Both the position numbers and the translations under genes were made by a program. This document shows, piece after piece, positions 7,166 to 13,400 of a stretch of 17,751 nt of DNA. Within the stretch, counting starts at the first letter, position 1; every line of letters starts with the position of its first letter. The stretch comes from Hungateiclostridiaceae bacterium UBA3922 (lineage in GTDB: Bacteria; Bacillota; Clostridia; Acetivibrionales; DTU013), in contig DGEQ01000003.1 of assembly GCA_002386045.1 (NCBI GenBank), positions 3,824-21,574 of the forward strand, in the 5' to 3' direction. Under the pieces are notes generated by a model. The model saw only the letters and a program-made list of their open reading frames with translations, was not told the origin of the DNA and did no database searches.

Positions 7166-8470
7166 ATGAATACTAAGCATGCAGAAATCCTCAAAAGACT
7201 TGGCATATTCCTGCTCGTTGTCATATCCGTGGTGGGAGGAGTCCTTCTGACCGTCAGGCTGGCACTTTTCCTCATGCCGTTTCTTATAGCTTTTACCCTG
7301 TCATCGATGATGGAACCGCTGATAAGGGTCCTGGACAGGAAACTGCGCATCAGGAGGAAAATATCTGCGCCGATAATACTCCTGCTCCTTCTGGCGATAA
7401 TCGTAACACTGGTCGTGCTTGGGATACTCAGGCTGATCGAGGAGATAAAGGGGCTTATCGCGTCCGCTCCGGCATTTTTCTCGTCACTGTACAGAGAGAT
7501 ATCAGAACTTGTGGCAAGGGGAGCGGAATATATCGACTGGATGCCCGTTGATATCACGGACAACCTGGGAAGCATCATCGCCAACCTGTCTAATACGGTC
7601 ACCAACTTTGGCAAAACCCTGGTGAAAGGCGCTTACGTCACTGCACTGTCACTGCCTGAAATCATCATATTCACCATAGTGACGATACTGGCGACCTACT
7701 TCATGGCAAAGGACCGGCACGCCATCTCGGCGGTACTCAGGCGTCATCTGCCTGAAAGCTGGGTGGACCGCATCCAGTCCATAAAAAACGACCTGTTCAT
7801 GGCGATTTTCGGGTATCTCAGGGCAGCACTCATCATGATGGTCTTAACGTTCACCGAACTTCTCATCGGACTTACCATCATCAGGGCCAGGTACACGCTG
7901 CTTCTTGCATTCCTGATCGCCGTCATCGACGCCCTGCCGATACTCGGCGCAGGAAGCGTGCTGATACCCTGGTCGCTTTACTCGTTCATCACGGGCGATA
8001 TCAGGATGGGCGTTTCAGTCATCATACTGTACCTGGTCATACTTGTCATCCGCCAATTCGTGGAGCCGAAAGTGGTGGGCCAGCAGATCGGAGTACATCC
8101 TCTCCTTACCCTTTTCGCGATGTACACAGGCCTGAAACTGTTGGGATTCCCGGGCATCATACTCGGCCCGATAACATTCATCCTCATCCGCAACATCCTC
8201 GTGACGATCTACAGGAAAAAGCCCGTCAAGGATATCATAGGTTTTGGATCCGCCATGCAGGACACCGGAACGGAAGACGCCGGCGGTGACAGGCACGGTA
8301 TCCGGGCGGCAGGTCCTCTGGACGGCGAAAACGACGCCGGGGCGGCGGAGCCTGTTCATGGCGGAAATAGCGCCGGTCCGGCAGAACCGGCGTATGACGT
8401 GAACGAAGCCGGTACGGAAGATCCCGGGCATGACATGCACGACAACGCTGCCACCGGAACCCACACATGA
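7166..8470 (+). CDS. ytvI: YtvI-like sporulation integral membrane protein (AI-2E transporter family)
   Basis: 434 residues, of which about 1-360 match the AI-2E/PerM family layout. There are hydrophobic helices near 10-30, 32-50, 68-90, 160-180, 215-238, 242-268, 280-298 and 312-345, with the conserved signature DALPILGAG at 255-263 and FVEPKVVGQQIGVHPLL at 298-314. The order resembles B. subtilis YtvI, known as a sporulation membrane protein of unknown mechanism; AI-2 export is not implied. The start has AGGAG seven bases upstream. Residues 364-434 are an unusual Asp/Gly/Ala/Glu/His-rich tail, made largely of degenerate 12-13 residue repeats, absent from the usual family length of 350-370. 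A CotF-like spore coat gene follows on the same strand, fitting a sporulation role. Confidence 0.82.
   Translation: MNTKHAEILKRLGIFLLVVISVVGGVLLTVRLALFLMPFLIAFTLSSMMEPLIRVLDRKLRIRRKISAPIILLLLLAIIVTLVVLGILRLIEEIKGLIASAPAFFSSLYREISELVARGAEYIDWMPVDITDNLGSIIANLSNTVTNFGKTLVKGAYVTALSLPEIIIFTIVTILATYFMAKDRHAISAVLRRHLPESWVDRIQSIKNDLFMAIFGYLRAALIMMVLTFTELLIGLTIIRARYTLLLAFLIAVIDALPILGAGSVLIPWSLYSFITGDIRMGVSVIILYLVILVIRQFVEPKVVGQQIGVHPLLTLFAMYTGLKLLGFPGIILGPITFILIRNILVTIYRKKPVKDIIGFGSAMQDTGTEDAGGDRHGIRAAGPLDGENDAGAAEPVHGGNSAGPAEPAYDVNEAGTEDPGHDMHDNAATGTHT
8324..8434 (+). repeat. Degenerate 36-39-bp in-frame repeats encoding the YtvI-like C-terminal tail
   Basis: Three consecutive units: 8324-8359, 8360-8398 and 8399-8434. 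They encode GENDAGAAEPVH, GGNSAGPAEPAYD and VNEAGTEDPGHD, sharing an N.AG..EP..D/H pattern. All lie in frame at the extreme 3' end of the gene, so length change would not disturb the membrane domain. Confidence 0.65.
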
Positions 8471-8544
8471 CGGATATGGCAGCACCGGCGCAAAACCCTG
8501 AATAAGCGGAGCCACACCCAGCCTGACCATTGATAGCCCTTCAC

Positions 8545-8559
8545 TGTCGGAGTCCGACA
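8545..8559. promoter_or_regulatory. 15-bp palindrome upstream of the cotF-like gene
   Basis: TGTCGGA-G-TCCGACA, seven-bp perfect arms about one base, about 100 bp ahead of the coat gene. It may be an operator; it has no T-run for a terminator of the preceding gene. No convincing sporulation-sigma promoter was found, although CATATATT at 8609-8616 loosely fits a sigma-E/K -10. Confidence 0.35.
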
Positions 8560-8657
8560 ATACAGTTTGGTCAAAAACCCTTCCCGAAGCGATCCTGAAA
8601 ACTGATGCGCATATATTTTACCCTTTGGAAAAAACTATTGACGGAGGTGTAAAATAT

Positions 8658-9176
8658 ATGACGACGATCAGCTTGACAACAAAAGAAAGGACGCTCCTGG
8701 AAGACCAGAAGAGCCACGAGGAAATTTGCATCGAAAAATACACCAAGTATGCGCAGTTGGCTTCAGATCCGCAACTTCGGAACATATTCCTCAATAATGC
8801 AAAAATCGAACAGGAACACCTGGATACACTGAACCAACTGCTCAGGGGGCAGGTGCCGTCTGTCGGCCAGCAGGGCGGTACGGGACAGCAGCCCGGCGCC
8901 GGCGGGCAACAGGCGCAGGCACAACAGCAAAATGCCCAGCAAGCCGGTACCAACGCGCAGATCGGCAATGCATCCGGCATGGTGTCAGACGAAAGCCTGT
9001 GCAACGATATGCTCATGACCGAGAAATACGTATCAGGCACATATGACACTGCCATATTCGAATTCAAGGATCCACAGGTCCGCGACATCCTGAACCATAT
9101 CCAGAAGGAGGAACAGAAGCACGGGGAAGCTATCTTCAAATACATGGAGAGCAGGGGCATGTATAATCCGAAATGA
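8658..9176 (+). CDS. CotF-family spore coat protein (ferritin-like fold)
   Basis: 172 residues with two helical halves. The first (about 8-63, ending KIEQEHLDTLNQLL) and the second (about 108-165, with DPQVRDILNHIQKEEQKHGEAI) are typical of the CotF/coat-F group (PF07875). They are separated by a low-complexity Gln/Gly/Ala linker at about 66-107. Each half carries an ExxH pair, E51-x-x-H54 and E152-x-x-H155, with acidic residues in the partner helices (E21/E22/E26, E112/E122), as in metal-binding ferritin-like proteins; metal binding is only inferred. The start is ATG 8658, preceded by GGAGGTG eight bases upstream; the 11-residue longer frame from 8625 lies upstream of that ribosome site and is rejected. 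The gene is closed by the strong terminator at 9357-9390. It is expected to be made in the mother cell and placed on the spore. Confidence 0.85.
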   Translation: MTTISLTTKERTLLEDQKSHEEICIEKYTKYAQLASDPQLRNIFLNNAKIEQEHLDTLNQLLRGQVPSVGQQGGTGQQPGAGGQQAQAQQQNAQQAGTNAQIGNASGMVSDESLCNDMLMTEKYVSGTYDTAIFEFKDPQVRDILNHIQKEEQKHGEAIFKYMESRGMYNPK

Positions 9177-9198
9177 AGGTTTCATGGGCATAGCGCCC

Positions 9199-9281
9199 CA
9201 CAGTGGAGCGTCGAGCTGAGCGAAGAACTGATATGGATGGATACGGGCAAAGGTCCGCGCTGATGCGCTCCCTCCGCTGTG
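9199..9281 (+). other. Possible structured RNA in the cotF 3' untranslated region
   Basis: CACAGTGGAG (9199-9208) can pair with CTCCGCTGTG (9272-9281) over ten positions with one G-U pair. GGAGCG (9205-9210) can alternatively pair with CGCTCC (9266-9271). It starts 22 bases after the coat gene stop and precedes the terminator, so it would be part of the cotF transcript. No known family is recognised. Confidence 0.3.
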
Positions 9282-9298
9282 TTAATGAACATACCCTT

Positions 9299-9366
9299 TG
9301 AAAAGGAAACTATCCCCGAAAAGCATCATCTGAAAGGAAAATATCTCCTGAAACGGAAACATCCCC
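9299..9366 (+). repeat. Degenerate tandem repeats (18-19 bp) leading into the terminator
   Basis: Units TGAAAAGGAAACTATCCCC (9299-9317), TGAAAGGAAAATATCTCC (9331-9348) and TGAAACGGAAACATCCCC (9349-9366), with a shorter related block at 9318-9330. The last unit runs into the left arm of the terminator, so the terminator may have grown from this repeat. Confidence 0.55.
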
Positions 9367-9390
9367 TTCACGAAGGAAGGGGATGTTTTT
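9357..9390 (+). terminator. Strong intrinsic terminator between convergent cotF-like gene and hppA
   Basis: Thirteen-bp perfect stem, 9357-9369 with 9376-9388, loop ACGAAG, with a run of five T at 9386-9390 on the plus strand. On the minus strand the stem ends in only three T, so it serves the cotF-like gene best and hppA, whose stop lies ten bases away, possibly as a bidirectional site. Confidence 0.9.
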
Positions 9391-9399
9391 GCCGCCATC

Positions 9400-11475
9400 T
9401 CAGCTGAACAGCGAAATCGTTGCGAACAGGCCTGCCGTAAGGGATGCTGCAAGCGAAACAACAGTGATCTGCGTGTTGATGGACGGACCTGCGGTATCCT
9501 TGAAAGGATCGCCTACAGTGTCACCAACGACCGCTGCTTTATGGGCAACAGAGCCTTTTCCACCTTCATTGCCTGCCTCGACATATTTCTTTGCGTTGTC
9601 CCAGGTGCCGCCTGCATTGCCCATCAGCAGTGCAAGGAGTATGCCGCTCAGTATGTTGCCCACGAGGAAACCGCCGATCGCATGGACGCCGCCGATGAAT
9701 CCGACCGCAAGTGTTACGGCTATTGCTACCAGTCCGGCAGGTATCAGTTCACGGAGAGCGCCCCTGGTCGCAATGTCGATGCACTTGTCATACTCGGGCA
9801 GAACGCCTTCCCTGCCTTCCTTGAGTCCGGGTATCTCTTCGAACTGGCGGTGGATTTCGGCCACCATGCGCCGGGCGTTCCTGTCGACTCCCATGATCAG
9901 CATGGCCGAGAAGATTGCCGGGATAGCCACACCTACTATCATACCGAAGAACACCACGGGATTCATGACATCGAATCCGGTCAGCAACTCGAGTCCATGT
10001 TCGGCCAGTGCCGCGTTCGCCTCGGCCATGTATGCTCCGAGCAGTGCTATGACGGTCAGCCCGGCAGCGCCTACGGCAAAGCCCTTTGTAATGGCCTTTA
10101 CGGTGTTTCCGGCACTGTCGAGGTCATCGGTGATCTCAAGGGCTTCTTCACCCAGGTTCCCCATCTCGACAAGTCCTCTTGCGTTATCGACTATCGGACC
10201 GTATGCGTCGTTGGAAATGATCATGCCGACTATCGAAAGCATACCTATGGCAGCCATCGAGATCCCAAACAGCGCGTCGGTGTTGCCGGCGCTGATGGTG
10301 TCACAGATGAGGTAGGATGCCATCGAGGATACGCCGATACCGACCAGCGACGGGAAAGAGCTCAGCAGCCCATAGCTGAAGCCTGAAAGGATCGTGAACG
10401 CCGGTCCCGATCTCGATGCCCTTGCGACCAGCTGGACTGGCTTTTTCTCGTCATTGGTGAAGTAATCCGATGCCAGCCCGATAACAGTCCCGACCAGGAG
10501 GCCTATGATCGTTGCTGTCCAGTAACGCCAGTCAAAACTGAAGGCAAACGTTGCAGCAGCAGTCAGGACCGCGAACAGCGCCGTCGTTATATACGTGCAT
10601 TTGTTCAGGGCAGTGCTGGGGTTGCCGTTTTTGCCTATGCGCCCGAACAGGATGCCTATTATGGAGGACAAAAGACCTATGGCTGCATAGCAGAACACCA
10701 TTCCGGTGTTGATGCCGATATTGCCGTCGAGGGCCATCGCAAGCACCAGCGCAGCGGCCATGGATGCGACGTTGGAATCGAAAAGGTCGGCTCCCATACC
10801 TGCAACGTCACCAACGTTGTCGCCCACGTTGTCGGCTATGACGGCCGGGTTGCGCGGGTCGTCCTCCGGGATGCCGAGTTCGACCTTGCCGACAAGGTCA
10901 GCGCTGACATCGGCAGTCTTGGTGAATATACCGCCGCCTGCCTTTGCAAACAGCGCCAGTGATGATGCTCCAAAGCTGAATCCGAGTACGGCGGTGGCAT
11001 CGCCTGTGAGCATCAGGATGCCGGCGACTCCGAGAAGGCTGGTTCCAACGACTGCCATGCCCATTACCGCGCCGCCGCGAAAACCTGCCATGAACGAGAG
11101 GTTCTTGCTTTTCGTTGCAGCTTCGGCACTTTTCACATTCGCTATCGTTGCGACAAAGATGCCGATCTTCCCTGCCAGTGCCGACAAAGCGGAACCAATG
11201 ATGTATGATATCGCCATCATTATGTTCTCGCCGATATCACCTTTCCAGAAAGGTCTCGGCAGGAACAAAACTATCAGTACGGCGACAACGGCGACAAATA
11301 TCGCCAGGATCTTATACTCTCTGCCAAGAAAGGTATTCGCGCCTTTCCTGATGAGCACCCCGATCCTTTCCACATCGGGGTTGGAAGATGGCTGGGACTT
11401 CACCCAGGCATAGAGCCATGCTGCTACACCTAAAGCGAGTAAAGATACCAGCATTGCTACGATCGGCCAGTTCAT
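9400..11475 (-). CDS. hppA: Membrane-bound proton-pumping pyrophosphatase, K+-independent type
   Basis: 691 residues from ATG 11473-11475, chosen because AGGGGG lies ten bases upstream; the ATG at 11484 is too close to it. The enzyme hydrolyses pyrophosphate and pumps ions out of the cytosol through about 16 helices. Substrate motifs are intact: DVSADLVGKVELGIPEDDPRNPA-type text at 189-211 (in pieces TADVSADLVGKVE and EDDPRNPA), ADNVGDNVGDVAG at 214-226, and GDTVGDPFKDTAGPS near the C-terminus. The K+-dependence determinants read K460 and T463 (GNTVKAITKG). In the known A/K460 and G/T463 rule this is the K+-independent class, which pumps protons, not sodium. It is single and convergent with cotF, and preceded by a long structured leader. 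It likely recovers energy from biosynthetic pyrophosphate. Confidence 0.95.
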   Translation of the reverse strand: MNWPIVAMLVSLLALGVAAWLYAWVKSQPSSNPDVERIGVLIRKGANTFLGREYKILAIFVAVVAVLIVLFLPRPFWKGDIGENIMMAISYIIGSALSALAGKIGIFVATIANVKSAEAATKSKNLSFMAGFRGGAVMGMAVVGTSLLGVAGILMLTGDATAVLGFSFGASSLALFAKAGGGIFTKTADVSADLVGKVELGIPEDDPRNPAVIADNVGDNVGDVAGMGADLFDSNVASMAAALVLAMALDGNIGINTGMVFCYAAIGLLSSIIGILFGRIGKNGNPSTALNKCTYITTALFAVLTAAATFAFSFDWRYWTATIIGLLVGTVIGLASDYFTNDEKKPVQLVARASRSGPAFTILSGFSYGLLSSFPSLVGIGVSSMASYLICDTISAGNTDALFGISMAAIGMLSIVGMIISNDAYGPIVDNARGLVEMGNLGEEALEITDDLDSAGNTVKAITKGFAVGAAGLTVIALLGAYMAEANAALAEHGLELLTGFDVMNPVVFFGMIVGVAIPAIFSAMLIMGVDRNARRMVAEIHRQFEEIPGLKEGREGVLPEYDKCIDIATRGALRELIPAGLVAIAVTLAVGFIGGVHAIGGFLVGNILSGILLALLMGNAGGTWDNAKKYVEAGNEGGKGSVAHKAAVVGDTVGDPFKDTAGPSINTQITVVSLAASLTAGLFATISLFS

Positions 11476-11623
11476 ACCAAACATGCCCCCTAAACCTGTT
11501 ATATTCGTGCAATGCACGCGTTGCTTGATGTTTCTGGCGGTAAAAAGCACACCGAATGACAGTCCCGGACCGGGCCAGCTGAAAGCCCGTACAAGACTGA
11601 AGCAGTCAGCGCGTTTTTCACCG
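11476..11623 (-). promoter_or_regulatory. Long structured 5' leader of hppA
   Basis: About 148 nt lie between the inferred start of transcription and the hppA ATG. The leader can form GACTG-CTT-CAGTC (11595-11607), CGGGC/GCCCG (11571-11575 with 11585-11589) or, sharing the same bases, CCCGG-T-CCGGG (11564-11574), and a 13-nt palindrome CGTGCA-T-TGCACG (11506-11518) 30 nt before the start codon. I do not recognise a known riboswitch; a fluoride aptamer, often linked to pyrophosphatases, was looked for and not seen. Confidence 0.45.
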
Positions 11624-11629
11624 TTTACC

Positions 11630-11658
11630 ATTATAGTCATATGGTTTGGGAAATGCAA
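11630..11658 (-). promoter_or_regulatory. Promoter of hppA
   Basis: On the minus strand TTGCAT (11653-11658), spacer of 17, then perfect TATAAT (11630-11635). The -35 keeps only the TTG core. It overlaps the first codon of the longest open frame, which rules out that frame's N-terminal extension. Confidence 0.6.
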
Positions 11659-11889
11659 TTAAAATATTCTGATTTTCAGGACCGAATCATAGCAATATAT
11701 TTTACGGCAATGCGCTGATTTGCCGGATTATGTAACTCAAATCATTGAGGCCGCCCCGGAGAAGTGCCAAAAAACGAAAATCCGGTACAAAAAATCGCCG
11801 GCAAATGATATACTTGATATACCGGCATTGGCAAGAGATAGAAAAAGTGAGTATCGTTGCCGGAATACGTTGCTGATACAGGTGAACCC
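11659..11889. other. Divergent spacer between hppA and the YcxB-like gene
   Basis: With the hppA leader this makes a 414-bp gene-free stretch. It holds the AT-rich region upstream of the hppA -35, the tandem extended -10 repeat at 11806-11823 and the inverted pair GCCGG (11798-11802) / CCGGC (11822-11826) around it. No further coding region or RNA gene is evident. Confidence 0.4.
11806..11823 (+). promoter_or_regulatory. Tandem extended -10 elements upstream of the YcxB-like gene
   Basis: TGATATACT (11806-11814) is followed directly by TGATATACC (11815-11823), a nine-bp tandem repeat. The first fits TGnTATAAT with one mismatch. GCCGG/CCGGC arms embrace the pair. Transcription from either would begin about 50-65 bases ahead of the gene. 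Confidence 0.45.
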
Positions 11890-13161
11890 ATGAAGGAAGT
11901 TTTGAGCCTGAATGTCAGGATAACGCCGAAGGACCTGAAAGAGTTCAGTTTTGCAAAGTACAGGTCAGGGATCCTTATTATCCGTTTCATATATCTTTTA
12001 TGCATTGTAATTACGGTCATCCTTTCAGCAGGTATGGCAATAGCCGTCCTGATGTTCGAAGATACTGAAACGAAGTCTTTTACTGTCACAGCTTTTTCCA
12101 TAATGCTGGTCATTGCCTGGATGTTGTACCTGATCCCGCCATTCTCCCAGTACATGAGGCTGCTTGCCAGCCACAGGAAGAGCAGTCTCCTGCGGGTCCT
12201 GCAGCATTACCGGATCTACGGTGACAGGCTGGAGTCATATTCTAAGGATGAAAAGGTCGCCCTGTATTGGAAAGATATTTACTATGTACAGGAACTGAGA
12301 CCCTGCTTCGCTATCTACCCCGCCCCGGGGATGGTGGTCCTGATCCCCAGGAGGTGCTTTGAGAGCCAGGATCAGCTGGACCTGTTCATCAGTGTCCTGG
12401 AGTCGGAAGTCAGCAGGAAAAAGGTCAGGCTGAAAAAGTACAGGCTCAGGCACAGCAACCCCGACCGTTATGAAAACGGGATGACGGAAGGGAGCCGGGA
12501 CACCGAAGGATGCCGGGATATTGCCGGAGCAGAAACACGTGAAACCGGCGCATTTCGGGAAGCCGGCACGGATATGGGACATGCGTTGAACGGTGCTGAA
12601 AATGCGCAGGGCACGGCCGGGGATGAAAACGCACACGGGTCGGCCGGAACCGAAAACACGCCGGAACAGCCGGTGCTGGAGACAGAGTTTTCGATCGGCA
12701 GGGACGAATATATCAGGATGCGTTACAGGCTCTACTATACCAGGCCGCAGGGGCTGGTCCTCACAGCAGTCGGCGTGCTTCTCGCCGCATTGTCGTCTAT
12801 GGGGTTCATTCTCGGAACAGGGAAACCATGGCTGGCCCTGGTCCCAGCGCTTGTCCTGCTGCTCTATCCCGCGCTGGCCTTGTATTTTGCCGGCAGGAAG
12901 CACTTCAACATGAACATGGCCCTGCAGAAGCCAAGGACCATGAAATTCTACCCCGATCGCTTCGTTGTGCTGCATCCTTCGGGAGTTGCCAGCATCAGGT
13001 ACTGTGACCTTGTGAAGATCAGGGAGGAAAAAGCTGCTTTCCTGCTTTTCGTTACAGACCACCTGGTACACATAATCCCCAAAAGGGTTTTCGATGGCAG
13101 GGAGGATGACGCAAAGGTACTGAGAGACCTGCTGAGGTCGACAGGTCTGTTGAAACAGTAA
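11890..13161 (+). CDS. Membrane protein with two tandem YcxB-like domains
   Basis: 423 residues. Two halves of the same design can be seen. Copy 1 (about 9-180) has ITPKDLKEFSFAKYR, two hydrophobic helices (28-54, 64-84), then YRIYGDRLESYSKDE, WKDIYYVQE and LIPRRCF. Copy 2 (about 264-420) has IGRDEYIRMRYRLYYTR, two helices (288-308, 313-334), then MKFYPDRFVVLHPSG, YCDLVKIREE and IIPKRVF. This layout, two helices followed by a small PH-like beta domain, is that of YcxB-like proteins (PF14317), normally a single copy of 150-180 residues. A 75-80 residue disordered linker (185-263) with short repeats joins the copies. The function of the family is unknown. The start is ATG 11890 after AGGTGA; a TTG 33 bases upstream in frame lacks a ribosome site. 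It is a single gene, with no clear terminator behind it. Confidence 0.72.
   Translation: MKEVLSLNVRITPKDLKEFSFAKYRSGILIIRFIYLLCIVITVILSAGMAIAVLMFEDTETKSFTVTAFSIMLVIAWMLYLIPPFSQYMRLLASHRKSSLLRVLQHYRIYGDRLESYSKDEKVALYWKDIYYVQELRPCFAIYPAPGMVVLIPRRCFESQDQLDLFISVLESEVSRKKVRLKKYRLRHSNPDRYENGMTEGSRDTEGCRDIAGAETRETGAFREAGTDMGHALNGAENAQGTAGDENAHGSAGTENTPEQPVLETEFSIGRDEYIRMRYRLYYTRPQGLVLTAVGVLLAALSSMGFILGTGKPWLALVPALVLLLYPALALYFAGRKHFNMNMALQKPRTMKFYPDRFVVLHPSGVASIRYCDLVKIREEKAAFLLFVTDHLVHIIPKRVFDGREDDAKVLRDLLRSTGLLKQ
12595..12663 (+). repeat. 27-bp in-frame repeats in the YcxB-like linker
   Basis: Units 12595-12621 and 12622-12648, followed by a partial unit 12649-12663, encode AENAQGTAG, DENAHGSAG and TENTP. 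They lie in the linker between the two YcxB-like halves. Confidence 0.65.
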
Positions 13162-13228
13162 AGGATCCATGTCTTCACGGCCGTCTCCATAAGAGTCGAA
13201 AAAAATCAAAATTTTTGTCAAAAAAATA

Positions 13229-13256
13229 TTGATTTTCTAAATCATTATGATATTAT
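13229..13256 (+). promoter_or_regulatory. Promoter of the uracil permease leader
   Basis: TTGATT (13229-13234), spacer of 16, TATTAT (13251-13256), in a very AT-rich stretch. Transcription would start near 13263, exactly where the folded leader begins. Confidence 0.55.
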
Positions 13257-13257
13257 T

Positions 13258-13348
13258 TTAGCGACAGATATCTTTAAATTCGATGCAGAGACGTCGACAA
13301 GATATCGCTGAATATGGTTTACCGAAAATAAACCTTGTCCATCTCTGC
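13258..13348 (+). promoter_or_regulatory. Antiterminator / anti-antiterminator leader, PyrR-attenuator-like
   Basis: Two exclusive folds can be drawn. Antiterminator: GCAGAGA (13285-13291) and GACAAG (13296-13301) pair with TCTCTGC (13342-13348) and CTTGTC (13334-13339), which consumes the left arm of the terminator. Anti-antiterminator: GATATC (13267-13272) pairs with GATATC (13301-13306), with AGC/GCT below, enclosing the GCAGAGA...GACAAG strand. The enclosed text resembles, with differences, the PyrR-binding loop of Bacillus pyr leaders (CAGAGAGGCU...AAG). Because the gene behind it is a uracil permease, I infer control by PyrR with UMP: bound PyrR would free the terminator. A protein-free or other ligand system remains possible. 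Confidence 0.6.
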
Positions 13349-13366
13349 GTGGATAAGGTTTTTTTT
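13331..13366 (+). terminator. Conditional terminator in the uracil permease leader
   Basis: Stem AACCTTGTCC (13331-13340) with GGATAAGGTT (13351-13360), ten pairs including one G-U, loop of ten, followed by eight T (13359-13366). It lies 34 bases before the permease start codon, so read-through must be controlled for the gene to be expressed. Confidence 0.85.
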
Positions 13367-13400
13367 GTGCGTCGATACTAATAAAAAAGGAGAGGTTATC

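Noticed and set aside
11476..11623. Fluoride, c-di-GMP or other known riboswitch in the hppA leader
   Set aside because: Conserved cores of these aptamers were looked for by eye and not found.
11476..11658. 61-codon N-terminal extension of hppA
   Set aside because: The inferred promoter lies inside it, the residues do not fit the family, and AGGGGG supports ATG 11475.
13258..13348. Purine riboswitch ahead of the permease
   Set aside because: An AATATGG string recalls the purine aptamer, but the required P1 and loop sequences are missing and the gene is uracil-type.
13335..13400. 22-codon N-terminal extension of uraA
   Set aside because: It runs through the leader terminator; a good ribosome site precedes ATG 13401.
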